DNA of 38,693 nt from contig JAJSZW010000020.1 of assembly GCA_030262895.1 (NCBI GenBank), positions 1 to 38,693 of the forward strand, written 5' to 3'. The position numbers and the translations under genes were made by a program. The stretch's first letter is position 1, and the number at the start of each line of letters is the position of its first letter. Shown in pieces: positions 15,600 to 23,946 of the stretch. The notes under the pieces were generated by a model. It was not told the origin of the DNA. It did no database searches and saw only the letters and a list, made by a program, of their open reading frames with translations. The DNA comes from Deltaproteobacteria bacterium (lineage in GTDB: Bacteria > Desulfobacterota > Desulfobacteria > Desulfobacterales > ETH-SRB1).

Positions 15600-15785
15600 A
15601 AAAAACGCTTTACTCTGCCGTTCAATATTCTCGCCGGAACGGTCAAACCTTTAGGGTCGATCGGGCGGAGCCCGAGGTTTAATTAAAAATAATTAGCAGC
15701 CAATTACTCAGGACGGGAGTATAGCCGGACTTTTGTTCCTCCGCACCTGAAAACGACCGATTCTACAGTTCAAGAAGCCATCTTA

Positions 15786-16312
15786 TTAAATTCTTTTTAA
15801 ATACTTTCGTGTGGTCCCAAATAACTTTCCAAGCTTCCAATCGAATTTGTTTGTTTCATAAATGGCAAAAGTAGTAAGCATATATTGCACATATTTTATA
15901 AGCGTTTCTTTCTTTATATTGATGCCAAGCTGTTTCAGATAGTTTGATGTTCTACTGAACGAAATAATATTTCCTATTGCGGAAAAAAGATAAAAAAGCG
16001 TTTTTTCCACTGCGGTTGTATGTTTTATACTAAACCGTTTAATTATATCGTCCAGTATGACCTTGCTGATAACCCCTTCGATATAAGAAAAACAGGCAGT
16101 TTCACTGTTGATGGACAGAACTTCAGGAAGACCGCCGAATTTCACGTATTGGCTGAAGTGATTATGAATTATTTCCTGATTTCTGAAAAGATCCGTAGTG
16201 TTGGTGACTTTAATGCCTCTGTATCTCAAGTATTCTTTAAAATCAAAGGGAAGAATGGAAAACTCTATGAATCGTCCTGCAAGATTGCTCCCTATCTCTG
16301 CTGAATGAAGGC
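15786..16312 (-). pseudogene. Fragment of an AAA ATPase (DUF4143 family)
   Basis: The frame begins at about 16312 after a TGA. It reads SAEIGSNLAGRFIEFSILPFDFKEYL, which is the segment just after the Walker B/sensor region of DUF4143-type ATPases, and continues HFSQYVKFGGLPEVL, SYIEGVISKVILDDIIKRF and SYLKQLGINIKKETLIKYVQYML, the family's middle and winged-helix parts. The N-terminal Walker A and B region is missing and the C-terminal nuclease-like part is replaced by KLFGTTRKYLKRI. So both ends are lost and no good start codon exists. A full-length relative lies at 18170-19384 on the other strand, but the two are not close copies. From 16313 to 16480 there is no gene. Confidence 0.7.
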
Positions 16313-16480
16313 GGGACAGCCTACAAATTCAATCGGTTAGCAAGCTCTTGTTTTTGCTTGATGGTGGAATTGACATAGAATCAAAACGGCGAAAAATATC
16401 CAGTTTTAAGTTGGTAGCCGCCTTATCAAACCTAAACGTAATGAAAAAGATACGAAAGCTAATTACTTTGTAATAAATTC

Positions 16481-16510
16481 TTTACATAAAAGGCATTTTT
16501 ATGCTATAAA
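16481..16510 (+). promoter_or_regulatory. Candidate hipBA promoter
   Basis: TTTACA (16481-16486) and TATAAA (16505-16510) are separated by 18 bp. A small palindrome, GCATttttATGC, sits in the spacer where HipB could bind. The start of transcription would be expected about 7 nt after the -10 box, which is at or next to the hipB ATG (16518), and no ribosome site is present, so a leaderless transcript is possible. Confidence 0.45.
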
Positions 16511-16517
16511 GTTAAAT

Positions 16518-16832
16518 ATGATTACCAATGAACAAAATGTTGGATCTTTGCTGCTGCGTCTTGGAGAAAGATTGAAAGAGGCACGCCTGGCTCGCAACGA
16601 AAGCCAGGAACTGTTCGCACAAAGGCTTGGCTTAACCCGCCAGTCGTACAGTAAAATGGAAAAAGGTTCTCCACAAACGCTGATTGGCAAATGGCTGGAG
16701 GCAAGCAGCATCCTTGGCCGGCTTGACGGCTGGCAGGATGTGCTGGCTCCCAAAGAAGACCTGTTTGCGAAATTCAAAAGAAAAACCAGTAAGCGGCAGC
16801 GGGCTGGCGGCAGACGGAAGAGGAAGAAATGA
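16518..16832 (+). CDS. hipB: HipB-like HTH antitoxin/repressor
   Basis: A 104-residue protein with an Xre-type helix-turn-helix: LGERLKEARLARNESQELFAQRLGLTRQSYSKMEKGSPQTLIGKWL. The basic tail (KFKRKTSKRQRAGGRRKRKK) is unusually rich in Lys and Arg and may add DNA contacts. It should bind and inhibit the HipA kinase encoded next, which overlaps by 4 bp (ATGA), and autorepress the pair. The module is visibly GC-richer than the flanking genes, which suggests horizontal acquisition. Confidence 0.85.
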   Translation: MITNEQNVGSLLLRLGERLKEARLARNESQELFAQRLGLTRQSYSKMEKGSPQTLIGKWLEASSILGRLDGWQDVLAPKEDLFAKFKRKTSKRQRAGGRRKRKK

Positions 16833-18058
16833 TAAGACTTGATGCCTGGTTAATCCTGCCATCAGGAGAAAGCGTCAAGGCAGGCACTCTGGTTGTCGCC
16901 GACCCGGACAATGTCAGGGGGGCATTGCCGGGACAATTTCGCTATACTCCTGAATATCTGGAAAATCCGAAAGCCTTTCCGCTTGATCCGCTGCATTTAC
17001 CACTGTCCGTGGATATTTTTGATGCGGATCGGCCCCGTGCTGGAGTCCATGGCGTTTTTGAAGACAGTCTTCCGGACGATTGGGGCCGGAGACTCCTGGT
17101 TCGCCGCTACAAGCTGGGCCGCAAAGACCAACGTATCCCACAGTTGTTACGGTTGTTAGGAAACCAGGGGTTGGGGGCTTTGAGCTATGTGGAGGAAGGC
17201 AGGCCGGATTTTAAAACGACCGGGGTTCCCCTTCGTCACCTTCAGGAACTGGCGCTGCTGGCGGAAAAATTTGAGCAGGACGGAGCCGTGGACGACGATG
17301 AACTTTACCTGTTGTTTCAGGCGGGCAGTTCTCCTGGCGGGGCCAGACCCAAGGCACTTATCAAGGATGAAAGCGGCGCATACCTGGCAAAGTTTGCCAG
17401 TACCAGGGATCAACTGGACGTTGTCGGCCTGGAGGCCGCCGCCATGGAGTTGGGCCGCAGGGCGGGCATCGAAACGGCCGATAGCAGGCTTTTAGCGTTG
17501 GGTTCCAGAAAATGCCTTTTGGTGAAACGGTTCGATATCAACGAAGCCGGCGGTCGTAATCACCTGGTCAGCATGCAGTCACTGCTCAAGGCCGATGGAT
17601 ATTACTATGCCGGCTACAGGGAGATGGCAGAAGTAATTAGGCATGTATCTGCTTTACCTGCGCAGGATCTTCACAAGCTTTACAGGCAGATGGTGTTTAA
17701 TATGATGATCGGCAATACCGATGACCACCTGAAAAATTTCATTATGCTGCACAATGATGAAGGCTGGGGACTAAGCCCGGCATTCGACCTGGTGCCAAAC
17801 ATCGGCTTTAACAGGGAACATGTGCTGCGTATCGGGCTTGATAACAGGCCGCCTGATTTTGAAACACTCCTGCAAGAGGCTGGACATTTCGGGTTAAAAC
17901 GACGACAACAGGCCAAGGAAGTGGTCATGGAGGTTCATGAGGCTGTCTTGGAGTGGCCCGCAATTTTCATCGCCAATCAAGTGCCGGCGAAAGATGCAGA
18001 AAGTATTGGTAGTGATATCAGCCGACGGCTGGAAAAATGTTCGAGATCTGATTATTGA
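16829..18058 (+). CDS. hipA: HipA-family serine/threonine kinase toxin
   Basis: A 409-residue protein of normal HipA length. The N-terminal lobe reads FRYTPEYLENPKAFPLDPLHLPLS and FEDSLPDDWGRRLL, the classic couple-HipA segment. Conserved kinase parts include GGARPKALIKDESGAYLAKF, LEAAAMELGRRAGIETADSRLL, LLVKRFD, the catalytic MIGNTDDHLKNFIM and the metal-binding LSPAFDLVPN. HipA kinases phosphorylate tRNA synthetases (GltX in E. coli) and arrest growth; the target here is unknown. All key residues are present, so the toxin should be active when not bound by HipB. GC-rich codons match hipB, not the neighbours. Confidence 0.92.
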   Translation: MIRLDAWLILPSGESVKAGTLVVADPDNVRGALPGQFRYTPEYLENPKAFPLDPLHLPLSVDIFDADRPRAGVHGVFEDSLPDDWGRRLLVRRYKLGRKDQRIPQLLRLLGNQGLGALSYVEEGRPDFKTTGVPLRHLQELALLAEKFEQDGAVDDDELYLLFQAGSSPGGARPKALIKDESGAYLAKFASTRDQLDVVGLEAAAMELGRRAGIETADSRLLALGSRKCLLVKRFDINEAGGRNHLVSMQSLLKADGYYYAGYREMAEVIRHVSALPAQDLHKLYRQMVFNMMIGNTDDHLKNFIMLHNDEGWGLSPAFDLVPNIGFNREHVLRIGLDNRPPDFETLLQEAGHFGLKRRQQAKEVVMEVHEAVLEWPAIFIANQVPAKDAESIGSDISRRLEKCSRSDY

Positions 18059-18169
18059 CAGGATAGCATTAAATATGTTAAATGTATTTTACGATATTCT
18101 GGTTATTAGTAAAATTGACTTTGCGGGATTGTTTAAAAATAACAACTATGGTTTTCACTACTATATTTC

Positions 18170-19384
18170 ATGATTGATTTAAGTCCATTTATAAGTGTTC
18201 AGGAAGCTCTCCTTAAACAGGTTCCGAGAGAAAATTATCGCTCTCTTTACGAACGGATCAACTGGAAAAATCGTCTGATTGGAATCATTGGCGGTCGCGG
18301 GACAGGGAAGACTACGCTGTTGCTTCAGCATTTAGCCGAAAAAAGTTCATATTCATCAAAATATCTTTATATTTCAGCAGACAACATTCGGGTTGAGGCC
18401 ATTGGCATTTATGAGATCGCATCACAATTTTTTCGCATGGGCGGCGAGGTCATTATCATTGATGAAATCCACAAATACGCCAGATGGCCGCAGGAAATAA
18501 AAAATCTTTATGATTCATTTCCATCAGCAAAAATCCTTTTTTCAGGCAGTTCTACCCTCGGGCTGCAACTTGGAAAGGCCGACCTGTCGCGGCGTGCTGT
18601 TTTCTATACTTTGCCGGGTCTTTCTTTTCGAGAATACCTGCTATTAGCCAGGAATGTTAAACTCCCCGCCATCACACTCGCCGGTCTATTAAAGGAACAT
18701 GCAGGATTGACATCAGAAGTTCTGGTTGAGGGACCTGTGTTGGGACACTTTCGAGATTACCTTGAACATGGCATTTATCCTTTTTTTGTGGAAGGAATAG
18801 AAGAATATCTTGCAAAGCTCAGAAACATTATTGAAAAAACACTTTACGAAGACATTGTCTCTACATCCAGCATTAAATCTTCTAATGTTCCGATGCTAAA
18901 ACGGATTCTCTGGTTAATCGCTACCTCTCAACCATTTGAGCCAAATCTTGTGCGTATTTCCAACAATCTGGGACTTTCAAAGCCAACTCTTTATGGGTAT
19001 CTTGACTATCTGGAGCGGGCAGGTCTCTTATCGGGTGTTATGCCGGAAGGATCCGGTTTCAAACTCGTGCGTAAACCCGTTAAAATTTATATTGAAAATA
19101 CAAACTTGCTTAGAGCAATCGCAGGGGAATTGAGCAGAGAAGACCCTGTCGGAACGGTGCGCGAAACATTTATTCAGCATCAGTTGATAAGTGCCGGCCT
19201 GCAAGTGCGCATTCCAAGTCGAGGCGATTTTCTGGTAGAGGATAAGTATCTACTTGAAGTGGGAGGCAGTTGTAAGGGAAAAAAACAGATAGCGGGAAAA
19301 GAAAATGCCTACGTTGTAAAAGACGATATCGACATGGGTTTTGGTAATATCATCCCCATGTGGTTGTTTGGCTTTTTATACTAA
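18170..19384 (+). CDS. AAA ATPase with DUF4143 domain, intact
   Basis: A 404-residue protein. Walker A is GGRGTGKTTLLLQ (about 40-52), Walker B EVIIIDEIHKYARWP, and sensor 1 KILFSGSSTLGL; the arginine-rich DLSRRAVFYTLPGLSFREYL is the family hallmark. The middle EDIVSTSSIKSSNVPMLKRI and the winged-helix PTLYGYLDYLERAGLL lead to the DUF4143 C-terminal part with FVETFIQHQL-like VRETFIQHQLISAGLQV and DFLVEDKYLLEVGG, a restriction-endonuclease-like strand. These ATPases are common in mobile regions and their cellular role is unclear. ATG 18170 directly follows AT-rich DNA without a clear ribosome site. Confidence 0.85.
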   Translation: MIDLSPFISVQEALLKQVPRENYRSLYERINWKNRLIGIIGGRGTGKTTLLLQHLAEKSSYSSKYLYISADNIRVEAIGIYEIASQFFRMGGEVIIIDEIHKYARWPQEIKNLYDSFPSAKILFSGSSTLGLQLGKADLSRRAVFYTLPGLSFREYLLLARNVKLPAITLAGLLKEHAGLTSEVLVEGPVLGHFRDYLEHGIYPFFVEGIEEYLAKLRNIIEKTLYEDIVSTSSIKSSNVPMLKRILWLIATSQPFEPNLVRISNNLGLSKPTLYGYLDYLERAGLLSGVMPEGSGFKLVRKPVKIYIENTNLLRAIAGELSREDPVGTVRETFIQHQLISAGLQVRIPSRGDFLVEDKYLLEVGGSCKGKKQIAGKENAYVVKDDIDMGFGNIIPMWLFGFLY

Positions 19385-19444
19385 GGGTTAGTTCGGAATT
19401 TATTGAGAAGCAGTTACAAAATTATAGGTCAAATGGAGTATACC

Positions 19445-20386
19445 ATGAAAGATTTACCCAAAAAGATTATGGTACCCATAGATGGTTCTGAGAATTCCCT
19501 CAGAGCACTGGATTACCTGGAACTGATGTATAGCCGGGATCGTAATGTTGAAGTCTTGTTTTTTTATGCTCTGCCTGCCTTGCCTCCAATTCTTACTGAA
19601 GATTATGCTATGAGTCAGGTGTACTGGGATGGGTTGAGGGCTGTAGAGGAAAGCAATGTAGAAATGGCGGAAAAGATATTAACTGATGCCAGGTCGGCAG
19701 TTATTAAAAAAGGTTTTGATAAAGATAAAATCACTACAATATCAAAGCGTAAGGACATAAGCATTGCTCTGGGTATTGCTCAAACGGCAGATAATAACAA
19801 AGTGGATGCAATTCTTTTGAGCCGGCATGGAAGGACCGGATTAAAGGATTTTTTCATGGGTGAAATATCGAGCAAACTTTTAGAATACTGTGAGGATTAT
19901 CCTGTATGGATTATGGGTGGCCCTGTAAATTCAAGAAAGGTTCTTGTGGGTGTGGATAGCTCTGAAAATGCTCTGCGCGCCGTCGCCCATGCAGGTGCTA
20001 TGCTTTCCGGAACTGAATGCCATGTAACTCTTTTTTACACAAAAAGCCATATAAGACGCTTTGTGCCTTTGGAAGTTCTGGAAAATGCACCTGGGCTTGA
20101 GGAAATATGGCAAAAGAAGGCTGAAGAGGAAATTGCCCCATACATGACAAAGGCAAAGGAAATGCTTTTGAAGCATGGGCTGGCTGCGGATAATATAGAC
20201 ATAAAGATAATTGACGGCAGTCGTTCTGTTGCAGATGATATCCTCAAAGCGGCTAAAGCCGATAATTTTGGAACAATTATTCTCGGACGCCGAGGCGTTT
20301 CTAAGGTTAAGGAGTTTTTTATCGGAAGCGTTACAAGAAAAGTTATTCAGCACGCAGTCGGTTTTACGGTTTGGGTTGTCCGGTAG
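19445..20386 (+). CDS. Universal stress protein with two UspA domains
   Basis: A 313-residue protein with two tandem UspA units. The first begins KKIMVPIDGSENSLRALDYL and ends with the nucleotide-loop-like LSRHGRTGLKDFFMGEISSKLL. The second begins RKVLVGVDSSENALRAVAHA and ends LGRRGVSKVKEFFIGSVTRKVIQHA, which fits G-x2-G-x9-G-S/T of ATP-binding Usp proteins. Only the second unit has the complete motif (GRRG...GSVTRK); the first has GE in place of GS. ATG 19445 has GGAG at 6 nt, so the longer frame from 19403 is not used. It stands alone on the plus strand and converges on the unknown exported protein at 20404. Confidence 0.88.
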   Translation: MKDLPKKIMVPIDGSENSLRALDYLELMYSRDRNVEVLFFYALPALPPILTEDYAMSQVYWDGLRAVEESNVEMAEKILTDARSAVIKKGFDKDKITTISKRKDISIALGIAQTADNNKVDAILLSRHGRTGLKDFFMGEISSKLLEYCEDYPVWIMGGPVNSRKVLVGVDSSENALRAVAHAGAMLSGTECHVTLFYTKSHIRRFVPLEVLENAPGLEEIWQKKAEEEIAPYMTKAKEMLLKHGLAADNIDIKIIDGSRSVADDILKAAKADNFGTIILGRRGVSKVKEFFIGSVTRKVIQHAVGFTVWVVR

Positions 20387-20403
20387 GATGTTGATACTGG
20401 AGG

Positions 20404-21612
20404 CTACTGCACTATATGGCTGTTATCAAGCTGCCTCTTGCTGAAAAGTAATGTATTACCTAAATACTGGTTTTTCCCAAGTATGGATTTCATGTATTCC
20501 ACAACAAAAAGCGCGTACATTTCCTTATTTGTCATTTGATTTAAATATTTACTGATAGTTAAATTTTTAGGGAAGTTTTTACCGGATGATAATTTATTTC
20601 CATTATATCTGTCTTTCAGAGCAGTTAAATGACTTTTAACCTTTTCTCTCATATCTTCGGGGGGATAATTTTCAAAATCAGAAAATAATTTTGCAAGTTC
20701 TGAAGCTTCAGGCAGTAAAGGGTGCTCCAAAATCATCTTTAAATCCTTTGCGTAGCGAACCAGACCTTTATGAATGTGCTTATTTTTTACTACATTCACG
20801 TCAGCCCATCCAGCCCTGAGCCATTTAAAGGCAGCGTATTTTATAACGGGTTTTTTTGAGTCAACCTCGTACAGGAAGCTTATGCCGATGGAATTGTACA
20901 TATAGGAGCTGACCCAACCAAGACCCCGCATTGAAAGACCTTTCCGGCCCGAATAAAGATAGTCCCAGTTGTCATCTGAACCCAGCACAATGCCTTTTCT
21001 GCCCACATCGGACTTGTCTTTTTGTTTGGAAATCGAGATTAATAGATTTCGGCCGCGATACTTGCAAAGAATCAAAGTCTTATCTATATCATAACGATAG
21101 TAAGCACCTGTAAATTGATCCGGAGTTATTTCTATATGTTCAACCCCTTTAACCACTATTGGACAATCAGAATTTGAGAGATATGTCCACAATTTAGGCA
21201 GGTCTTGATTTTGCCCGTTTACCTCAGCCCAGTAGGAAAGCCGGACAGAAGAAGGCATAAAAGCAAATGAAGGAATATCAGGATTGTATGCATACTGGAG
21301 AATGTGTTTCAGATCTCTATTAATATCAAATTCATAATAAGCGGAAGGCGAGCCGAACAATTTGTCTGTATAATAAAGGGAGGAGCTGTTTTTGGGAGAA
21401 ACGACAAAATCCAGTACCTTTTGAATAAGTTTAAGATCAACAGGTTCGTTTTTATCCCTGGAAGTTAAGGATAAAAGATATTCCAGCCCGGAATGCAGGG
21501 AATCAGGAATTTTTGTTTCCTTTAGATCAGAGCCGGCTGCCAAACAGGTTGAAGAAAAAAGAAACACCGTTAAGACCACAGCAGTGGATAGAATTTTTTT
21601 AATCTTTCCCAA
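20404..21612 (-). CDS. Unknown exported protein
   Basis: No family recognised. The protein (about 402 residues) opens with a signal peptide, KIKKILSTAVVLTVFLFSSTCLAAGS, and has no further membrane helix. The mature part is rich in Tyr, Lys and Asp, with phrases such as SAYYEFDINRDLKHILQYAYNPDIPSFAF, YYRYDIDKTLILCKYRGRNLLISISKQ and VVEYMKSILG. No ATG lies before the signal peptide; TTG 21612 gives the most natural signal, while the frame stays open to TTG 21633. That upstream part is repeat DNA shared with 30514 and 35114. It follows the small Usp gene by only about 40 bp, so co-transcription is likely. Probably periplasmic. Confidence 0.6.
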   Translation of the reverse strand: MGKIKKILSTAVVLTVFLFSSTCLAAGSDLKETKIPDSLHSGLEYLLSLTSRDKNEPVDLKLIQKVLDFVVSPKNSSSLYYTDKLFGSPSAYYEFDINRDLKHILQYAYNPDIPSFAFMPSSVRLSYWAEVNGQNQDLPKLWTYLSNSDCPIVVKGVEHIEITPDQFTGAYYRYDIDKTLILCKYRGRNLLISISKQKDKSDVGRKGIVLGSDDNWDYLYSGRKGLSMRGLGWVSSYMYNSIGISFLYEVDSKKPVIKYAAFKWLRAGWADVNVVKNKHIHKGLVRYAKDLKMILEHPLLPEASELAKLFSDFENYPPEDMREKVKSHLTALKDRYNGNKLSSGKNFPKNLTISKYLNQMTNKEMYALFVVEYMKSILGKNQYLGNTLLFSKRQLDNSHIVQ

Positions 21613-21655
21613 ATTTCTACTTTCCAGTTTCAAGTTTCAAGCCGTGAACGGCTAC
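21606..21655 (-). repeat. Family C palindromic repeat, copy 1
   Basis: On minus, GTAGCC followed by GTTCACGGCTTGAAA is identical to the copies at 30514-30534 and 35114-35134. The following stretch to about 21606 resembles the left half of the long copy at 35114. Its first bases give the Usp gene its TAG stop, and its far end merges into the start region of the exported protein. Confidence 0.7.
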
Positions 21656-22098
21656 TTTTTTTGTTTACGTACTATCAGTACAGAGCACGGGGATTTACCG
21701 GCCACTCTCTTGGCCACACTACCGAAGAATACGAGTCCCATTCCCGATAGTCCATAAGAGCCCATCACAACAAGATCGATATTTTCTTCTTTCAAGTATG
21801 TTAATATTTCCGTTGAAATATGTCCGCTAAGTACAACAAGCTTATAATCAGTATGTTTACTTATTTTGGCCCCATACTCTTTATCCATTCGTTTTTCTAA
21901 TTCTAAAATCAAAGGTCCTTCCGGTTCGTAAGGCATCATCCATTCCGTATCTGTTGCTTGATAACTTATGACAGGCGGCGATACATGAATTACAAAAAGT
22001 TTGGCTTTATTTTTTTCAGCAAGATCGAGGGCCGTTATAAATGCATCTTCAGCATTTTCTGAAAAATCTATACAACAGGCTATTTTTTTTATATTCAT
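21652..22098 (-). CDS. Universal stress protein, single UspA domain
   Basis: A 148-residue UspA-family protein. MNIKKIACCIDFSENAEDAFITALDLAEKN starts the fold and KLFVIHVSPP forms strand 2. The loop DLVVMGSYGLSGMGLVFFGSVAKRVAGKSPCSVLIVRK holds G-x2-G-x9-G-S, the ATP-binding signature. AGGAGGT is 5 nt before ATG 22098. The stop TAG lies inside a family C repeat. It lies downstream of cfa in the same orientation, though a 171-bp repeat element separates the two. Confidence 0.9.
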   Translation of the reverse strand: MNIKKIACCIDFSENAEDAFITALDLAEKNKAKLFVIHVSPPVISYQATDTEWMMPYEPEGPLILELEKRMDKEYGAKISKHTDYKLVVLSGHISTEILTYLKEENIDLVVMGSYGLSGMGLVFFGSVAKRVAGKSPCSVLIVRKQKK

Positions 22099-22135
22099 GG
22101 TGACCTCCTGAAGTTTGGATGTTATGATTTATTAG

Positions 22136-22306
22136 TAACTACTCAGGTTAGTTAGGCTGAAGACTGAAGACTTTTAGGGAAAAACTCCCAGAAGCCAATA
22201 TTTTCTTAAAGCGGCCGCAAATCTTATCCTAAACATAGAGAATAACGCTCAGGAATCATCTGTTTCCTTCAGCCTATAGCCTTCAGTCTAAACACCTGAG
22301 TAGTTA
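22136..22306 (-). repeat. MITE-like element, family A, copy 2
   Basis: Terminal inverted repeats TAACTACTCAGGT (22136-22148) and ACCTGAGTAGTTA (22294-22306) are perfect. The interior matches the copy at 13558-13730 in reverse orientation, with a short extra segment (GATAAGATTTGCG) near the middle. The right end encodes the last residues (NYSGV) and the stop of the cyclopropane-fatty-acid synthase gene. Confidence 0.82.
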
Positions 22307-23493
22307 CATTTATTATACACATGTGATCTGGTTGTAGGCAATGTATTGTTTAATCCTTTTGTGAAAAGAACTTGATACAGGCGAGACATGCCATATTTGA
22401 ATCCTGCTGAGGCTCCATGTAAAAAAAGACGCCATTGCCTTGCAAATGTATCATCAAACATTTTTTTCACTTTTTCAACATTATTTTCATAATTTTCTGC
22501 CCATTGGTCTAATGTTTTTGCATAGTGGAGCCGGAGGTTTTCTACATCCAATATTGAAAAACCGTTTTTTCCCATTTCACGCAGGATCTCATCGAGACTA
22601 AGAAGATATCCGCCGGGAAATATATAATTGGATGTCCATGGATCAATGGGAGATGGCGTATCTTTTCCAATAGTGTGTAGAAGGCCCACACCTCCTTTTT
22701 CCAGTAAGCTTGATACTTTTTTAAAAAAGACAGGAATGAATTTTTTCCCTACATGTTCAAACATTCCAATGGAAACAATTTTGTCAAATTTTCCACTTAA
22801 CTCACGATAATCCTTATATATGATAGCAATCTTATCTTGTAGCCCCAACTCCTTTATTTTATTACCGGCATATTCATACTGATTTTGTGAAAGCGTATTT
22901 CCAACTCCTGTTATTCCATATTTTTGTGCGGCATAGATGAGCATCCCTCCCCAACCACAGCCTATATCAAGCAGTGATTCACCAGGACTCAATAAAAGTT
23001 TCCGGCATACATGCTCATATTTATTCAATTGCGCTTCTTCCAGAGAATCGTCTTTACTTTTATAGTATGCACAGGAGTAAGTCATTGTCTTATCAAGATA
23101 AAGCGAATAAAATTCATTGCCTTTATCGTAATGGTAAGAAATATTTTTTGGTGAGGTTCTTAATGTATCGCTGTTGAGAAGCGCAAGGATAAAAAAACGT
23201 ATTTTTTGCCAGGAAGGTAGCCGGGAATCATCAAAATTAATTAAAAAACCAAGACGAAGAAACTCCTGTAAATCGTTCTCAATTTCTACATCTCCCTTCA
23301 TATATGATTCTCCAAAGCCGACATAACCATCTCTGAGAATCCTTTTGGCACCCATCAAGGATTTAAGCTTTAAAATAAACTTCGGTTTATCCCCTATAGT
23401 TATTGAATCACCATCCCAGAATTTTATGGCGAAGCTTGCTTTTGGATCTGTCTGATGTATTATTTCCGAAATATCTTTAAAAGCCCTTTTCAT
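22288..23493 (-). CDS. cfa: Cyclopropane-fatty-acyl-phospholipid synthase
   Basis: A 401-residue SAM-dependent enzyme that methylenates unsaturated acyl chains of membrane lipids. The N-terminal lipid-binding domain (FAIKFWDGDSITIG, YVGFGESYMKGDVEIENDL) precedes the methyltransferase. Family hallmarks are NISYHYDKGNEFYSLYLDKTMTYSCAYY, LDIGCGWGGMLIYAA (SAM motif I), SIGMFEHVGKKF, YIFPGGYLLSL and LRLHYAKTLDQWAENYE. AGGAGG lies 5 nt before ATG 23493. The C terminus KCNYSGV comes from repeat DNA, so the original tail was probably replaced, outside the active site. Membrane-stress role fits the neighbouring Usp and efflux genes. Confidence 0.94.
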   Translation of the reverse strand: MKRAFKDISEIIHQTDPKASFAIKFWDGDSITIGDKPKFILKLKSLMGAKRILRDGYVGFGESYMKGDVEIENDLQEFLRLGFLINFDDSRLPSWQKIRFFILALLNSDTLRTSPKNISYHYDKGNEFYSLYLDKTMTYSCAYYKSKDDSLEEAQLNKYEHVCRKLLLSPGESLLDIGCGWGGMLIYAAQKYGITGVGNTLSQNQYEYAGNKIKELGLQDKIAIIYKDYRELSGKFDKIVSIGMFEHVGKKFIPVFFKKVSSLLEKGGVGLLHTIGKDTPSPIDPWTSNYIFPGGYLLSLDEILREMGKNGFSILDVENLRLHYAKTLDQWAENYENNVEKVKKMFDDTFARQWRLFLHGASAGFKYGMSRLYQVLFTKGLNNTLPTTRSHVYNKCNYSGV

Positions 23494-23506
23494 GACGCCT
23501 CCTTTC

Positions 23507-23612
23507 TATAGACTTTCAGACAATTAATTTCACAAGGCTAGAAGGAGAAAGGCGTATTAGTTATACGTCGACGACTGATAACGCAGTGAAATTATTTATC
23601 TGAAAGTCTATA
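23507..23612 (+). repeat. MITE-like element, family B, copy 1
   Basis: A 106-bp element with terminal inverted repeats: TATAGACTTTCAGACAATTA at the left and its near complement ending CTGAAAGTCTATA at the right. The interior GCGTATTAGTTATACGTCGA is identical to the copy at 23842. It ends 13 bp upstream of the cfa start codon, so it would form most of that gene's leader. Confidence 0.82.
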
Positions 23613-23717
23613 CTTAAACCTCAGTGGTCTCAGAATGAGACTTTGGTTAAGAAATTAATACACCCACTGCTTTTGGATAAGCGGGCGATGCCTTGAAGGA
23701 ATCCAGCTAAGAAAATT

Positions 23718-23837
23718 ATGACTGATGGAAAAGCAGATGCAGTGATCGCTGTTTTAATGAATCAAAAACTTAATAATATTATATTAAAATCAAATTTACA
23801 TGTCAAGCAGGGCCTCAAATTAATGCAGAATCTTTAA
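23718..23837 (+). other. Possible small ORF (39 codons) between two family B elements
   Basis: ATG 23718 opens MTDGKADAVIAVLMNQKLNN and stops at TAA 23835-23837, five bases before the second family B element. There is no clear ribosome site and no recognisable family. The 230 bp between the elements (23613-23841) otherwise hold a GTCTCA/TGAGAC hairpin (23627-23641). It may be a chance frame. Confidence 0.15.
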
Positions 23838-23841
23838 TTGT

Positions 23842-23946
23842 TATAGGCTTTCAGATAATTAATTTCACAAGGATAGAAGGAGGAAGGCGTATTAGTTATA
23901 CGTCGACGACTGATAACGCAGTGAAATTATTTATCTGAAAGTCTAT
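23842..23946 (+). repeat. MITE-like element, family B, copy 2
   Basis: TATAGGCTTTCAGATAATTA at the left pairs with TCTGAAAGTCTAT at the right end (23946). It is almost identical to the copy at 23507-23612 and in the same orientation. Its right end supplies the TAG stop codon (complement of 23943-23945) of the RND pump gene. Confidence 0.82.

Noticed and set aside
15458..15646. 62-codon minus-strand frame reading NIEHPTSNVEH
   Set aside because: It is the translation of a palindromic intergenic repeat and no ribosome site or composition supports a gene.
23613..23717. tRNA-like segment between the family B elements
   Set aside because: No cloverleaf, T-loop or acceptor stem could be drawn.
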